A DNA stretch of 7,085 nucleotides from Burkholderiales bacterium. GTDB taxonomy: Bacteria; Pseudomonadota; Gammaproteobacteria; Burkholderiales; Casimicrobiaceae. Below, in pieces: positions 4,811 to 7,085 of this stretch. The DNA is taken from contig JAITBX010000074.1 in NCBI GenBank assembly GCA_031283405.1, forward strand, positions 1 through 7,085, written 5' to 3'. Below the pieces are notes generated by a model. It had not been told where the DNA came from and did no database searches. It saw nothing but the letters and a program-made list of their open reading frames with translations. The position numbers and the translations under genes were made by a program. Every line of letters begins with the position of its first letter. Within the stretch, counting starts at the first letter, position 1.

Positions 4811-5848
4811 CTAACCTCTGATTCCTGAAATCTGCGCCCCACAAAACGCCAGCGCCGCCGTCGTCAGCGCTTCCCAAACATCGACGGGCGGTCCGGACAG
4901 TGTCACGCCCTTTGCTTGCGCGTCGAGTTTCGCCAGCGTTCCCAGAAAACCGGGCAGCGCCGCGTTGGAAACGCGCCGCGCCGCTTTCTCCATCGCCGCC
5001 TGTCGCCGTCCCCAAATCCGCGCCGATTCGATCGCTTTTGCCGCAGGCACGCCCTGCATCGTTTGCGCGCGAACGGCGCACAGCGCATGAACGTCTTCGG
5101 AAAACTGCCACACGAGCAGTTGCACCTTTTCGCCTTCGTCACGCAACGCTTGCAACAAGCGCACCGTCCGCGCCGCATCGCCGGACAACCATGCTTCCGA
5201 GAGCGCAAACACATCGTAGCGCGCCACATCGGCAATCGCCGTTTCGATCATCTCCATCGTCAACGCGCCCTCTGAAAACAACAGCCCCAGCTTTTCGATT
5301 TCCTGACGCGCTGCCAGCAAATTGCCTTCGCAGCTGTCGGCGAGAAAAACCAGCATTTCGCCCGTAGCCTGTTGCCCCTGTTGCCGCAATCGCTCGCCGA
5401 TCCAGCGCGGCAAGGCTTCGCGCTCCAGCGGATACACCGGCACGACGGTTCCGGCATCTTCCAGCGCTTTGAACCAGCCGGTTGCCTGCATCGTTTTATC
5501 GGCGCGCGGCAACGTCACCAGCGTTACCTGTTGCGCGTCCAACCTTTGAGCGTACTTCTCCAGCGTTTTGCCGCCTTCCGTTCCGGGTTTGCCGGACGGA
5601 ATACGCAAGTCGAGCAATCGCCGCTCGCCGAACAAACCAAGATTGCTATGCGCCGTCAGCAGAACATCCCACTTGAAACTTTTCTCGACAACGAAAACTT
5701 CGCGCTCGATGCAGCCCGCTCCACGCGCGGCGCGGCGAATGGCGTCGCCCGCTTCCTGAACGAACAACGCTTCATTGCCGTGAACGACGTACAACGACGA
5801 CAATGTTTTCGCCAGATGTTTTTCGAGATCGTCGAAACGGATTTGCAT
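4811..5848 (-). CDS. holA: DNA polymerase III delta subunit
   Basis: 345 residues, matching E. coli HolA (343). Delta is the clamp-loader subunit that opens the beta sliding clamp at primer-template junctions, acting with delta prime and tau/gamma. Recognisable stretches are LYVVHGNEALFVQEAGDAIR (19-38), the degenerate nucleotide-loop region of delta; NLGLFGERRLLDLRIPSG (69-86); WFKALEDAGTVVPVYPLEREALPRWI (125-150); EGNLLAARQEIEKL (174-187); and ARYDVFALSEAWLSGD (209-224), the hallmark of domain III. The ATG at 5846-5848 starts 8 bp after the lptE stop with little Shine-Dalgarno of its own, suggesting translational coupling. The last residues, ISGIRG, are encoded by sequence containing TCAGGAATCA, which also occurs in the intergenic repeat. 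The C-terminus may therefore have been altered when fic was placed downstream. nadD, commonly found after holA, is not here. Confidence 0.95.
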   Translation of the reverse strand: MQIRFDDLEKHLAKTLSSLYVVHGNEALFVQEAGDAIRRAARGAGCIEREVFVVEKSFKWDVLLTAHSNLGLFGERRLLDLRIPSGKPGTEGGKTLEKYAQRLDAQQVTLVTLPRADKTMQATGWFKALEDAGTVVPVYPLEREALPRWIGERLRQQGQQATGEMLVFLADSCEGNLLAARQEIEKLGLLFSEGALTMEMIETAIADVARYDVFALSEAWLSGDAARTVRLLQALRDEGEKVQLLVWQFSEDVHALCAVRAQTMQGVPAAKAIESARIWGRRQAAMEKAARRVSNAALPGFLGTLAKLDAQAKGVTLSGPPVDVWEALTTAALAFCGAQISGIRG

Positions 5849-5856
5849 CGTGATAA

Positions 5857-6381
5857 TCAGTCCGGCGGCAGCGCCTTCTGCAAGCGCCGCAAAATCTGTT
5901 GCACTGCGTCCTGCTGCATTTCCAGTATCAGATTCTGTTCCTGAATTTCACGCGCCAAGCGCTGCGTGTCGTCGTAGGAATACGTGCGCTGAATGTCGAT
6001 TTCGCCGGGCGGCATCCAATCGTTGCCTTCCTTGTCGTACAAACGGAACGCATACACTTTGGTCAACACATATTCGCGGGCGCGACCGCCGGAGGTCAGC
6101 GACAGCACCGATTTATCGTCGGACATTTGTTTGAGATCGAGCGTCACCTGCGCGTCCTTGGGATGTTCCTCCACTTTCAATCCGGTAACGCGAGTCAGCA
6201 ACTTGCGCAAATCTTCCGTCACGCCCGGCGCTTCGGCACCGTTGATCGCAATCGACTGAAAGGTATAAGCGACTTGACCGCGCAATTTGAAACCGCACGC
6301 CGACAAGGTTCCGGCGACGCCCAAGCACAATGCGCTCCGCAACAATGCGCGGCGCTTTAATTTGTTTTCAGACGACAACAT
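5857..6381 (-). CDS. lptE: LPS-assembly lipoprotein LptE (RlpB)
   Basis: 174 residues. LptE is the outer-membrane lipoprotein that plugs and folds the LptD barrel, completing the Lpt bridge that puts lipopolysaccharide on the cell surface. The N-terminus has a positively charged region, a hydrophobic core and a lipobox L26-S-A-C29, so mature protein starts at Cys29 followed by GFKLRG, the typical LptE opening. Further family features are GRAREYVL (99-106), RTYSYDDTQRLAR (132-144) and a C-terminal amphipathic helix (LILEMQQDAVQQILRRL, 151-167). Arg10-Arg11 followed by ALLR resembles a Tat motif. The ATG at 6379-6381 lies inside the leuS 3' end, overlapping it by 14 bp, with GGGAGG at 6389-6394 seven bases before it. 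The position between leuS and holA confirms the identity. Confidence 0.95.
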   Translation of the reverse strand: MLSSENKLKRRALLRSALCLGVAGTLSACGFKLRGQVAYTFQSIAINGAEAPGVTEDLRKLLTRVTGLKVEEHPKDAQVTLDLKQMSDDKSVLSLTSGGRAREYVLTKVYAFRLYDKEGNDWMPPGEIDIQRTYSYDDTQRLAREIQEQNLILEMQQDAVQQILRRLQKALPPD

Positions 6382-7085
6382 TGACCAACCTCCCCGGCAC
6401 CACGACGATTTTTTTGATCGCCCTGCCCTCTGCGTGTTTCACCACTTCGGCGCTTTCGTGCGCCAACGTTTCCAACATCTCGCGCGTCGCCGTCGCCGGC
6501 GCCGTCAGTTTTCCGCGCAGTTTGCCGTTGATTTGCAGCACCAATTCGATTTCATCTTGTGCCAGCGCTTTATCGTCAATCTCCGGCCACGGCGCATCGA
6601 GCAGCGTTCCGTAAATTTTGTCGTAGCCCAGTTTTTCCCACAGCACATACGCCATGTGCGGCACGATCGGATACAGAATACGCAGCAAAATGCTCAAGCC
6701 TTCGCCGGTTGCAATATCCGAAGTTTCATCGCCGCCGCTATACGCTTCCAGTGCGTTCAGCATTTTCATTCCGGCGGAAACAACGGTGTTGTACTGCAAA
6801 CGTTCGTAATCGAAATTGGCCTGTTTCAATGTGCTGTGAATCTCGAAGCGCAACTGCCGAGCAGCCTTGTCTTGCGCAGCCCAATTGATCGCGCCTGCTT
6901 TGCTCGCCGCTGCGGCAGCGCTGCTGCGTTCGCCAGCGTATTGCCACAGCCGCCGCAAAAAGCGATGCGCGCCATCGACACCGGCCTCCGACCATTCGAG
7001 CGTTGCTTCGGGATGCGATGCAAACATCACGAACAACCGCGCCGTATCGGCGCCGTAACGATCGATCAATTCCTGTGGATCGACA
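6368..7085 (-). CDS. leuS: Leucyl-tRNA synthetase, C-terminal part (5' end beyond window)
   Basis: The visible 238 residues run from DPQELIDRYGADTARLFVMF, the segment just after the KMSKS loop of LeuRS, to the C-terminus VVVPGRLVNVVV. EWSEAGVDGAHRFLRRLW leads into the anticodon-binding helical bundle. IVPHMAYVLWEKLG, the WPEID segment, and IELVLQINGKLRGKLTAPATAT start the C-terminal tRNA-binding domain specific to bacterial LeuRS. E. coli LeuRS is 860 residues, so roughly the last quarter is present and the HIGH motif, editing domain and KMSKS are outside. The enzyme charges tRNA-Leu in the cytoplasm. TTG at 7067-7069 is an internal leucine codon, not a start; the frame continues to the window edge. 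It is the first gene of the leuS-lptE-holA run, and its stop overlaps lptE. Confidence 0.98.
   Translation of the reverse strand, partial: VDPQELIDRYGADTARLFVMFASHPEATLEWSEAGVDGAHRFLRRLWQYAGERSSAAAAASKAGAINWAAQDKAARQLRFEIHSTLKQANFDYERLQYNTVVSAGMKMLNALEAYSGGDETSDIATGEGLSILLRILYPIVPHMAYVLWEKLGYDKIYGTLLDAPWPEIDDKALAQDEIELVLQINGKLRGKLTAPATATREMLETLAHESAEVVKHAEGRAIKKIVVVPGRLVNVVV
6389..6394 (-). promoter_or_regulatory. lptE ribosome binding site inside leuS
   Basis: GGGAGG on the minus strand lies seven bases before the lptE ATG and within the last codons of leuS (the PGRL stretch). A terminating leuS ribosome would uncover or re-use this site, consistent with coupled translation across the 14-bp overlap. 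Confidence 0.75.

Noticed and set aside
4800..5111. 104-residue N-terminal extension of the Fic protein
   Set aside because: It overlaps the holA 3' coding region in another frame, is Arg/Gly/Ala-rich with no domain character, and the Bro-N-like domain begins naturally at the ATG at 4797-4799.
6368..7069. leuS fragment read as a complete 233-residue gene starting at TTG 7067-7069
   Set aside because: The frame stays open to the window edge with conserved LeuRS residues (DPQE) before the TTG, so the gene is truncated by the window and this is not a start.

Overview
The window is a piece of a proteobacterial chromosome, most likely a betaproteobacterium. This rests on the leuS-lptE-holA gene order, a LeuRS C-terminus ending VVVPGRLVNVVV, and the style of the ValRS N-terminus; these are family-level impressions from reading, not a phylogeny. 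Almost everything is core housekeeping. Six of the seven genes are on the minus strand and one fragment (recJ) is on the plus strand. The first 17 bases are not genomic: they match the 3' end of a standard Illumina TruSeq adapter, so this edge is a contig end with untrimmed adapter.

Layout from left to right: adapter remnant (1-17); the last 48 codons of recJ on the plus strand (18-164); an 81-bp convergent gap holding one imperfect hairpin; complete valS on the minus strand (246-3068); a roughly 280-bp intergenic region (3069-3352) packed with nested palindromes; uspA (3353-3817); a short 76-bp gap with a candidate uspA promoter; a two-domain fic gene (3894-4799); holA (4811-5848); lptE (5857-6381); and the 3' part of leuS (6368 to the window end).

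Reading in the direction of transcription, leuS, lptE, holA and fic form one tightly packed run: a 14-bp overlap, then gaps of 8 and 11 bp. leuS-lptE-holA is a classical cluster joining leucyl-tRNA synthesis, outer-membrane LPS transport and the replication clamp loader; nadD (often with proA before it in betaproteobacteria) commonly follows. Here that slot holds an accessory gene encoding a Bro-N-like domain fused to a Fic AMP-transferase domain, with an intact HPFMEGNGRSAR active site and a C-terminal SYYYEQ sequence that looks like a class III autoinhibitory motif. Sampled 60-base lines of this gene are about 45-48% GC, against 65-68% in sampled lines of holA next door, which fits an acquired gene.

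The most unusual non-coding structure is the composite palindromic element between uspA and valS. It is bracketed by a 20-bp imperfect inverted repeat, contains at least six hairpins, supplies the last codons and stop of uspA, and lies directly against a consensus TATAAT that probably drives valS. A degenerate copy of one of its hairpins, with a compensatory base-pair change, lies on the other side of valS. I found no tRNA, rRNA, CRISPR array or transposase gene.
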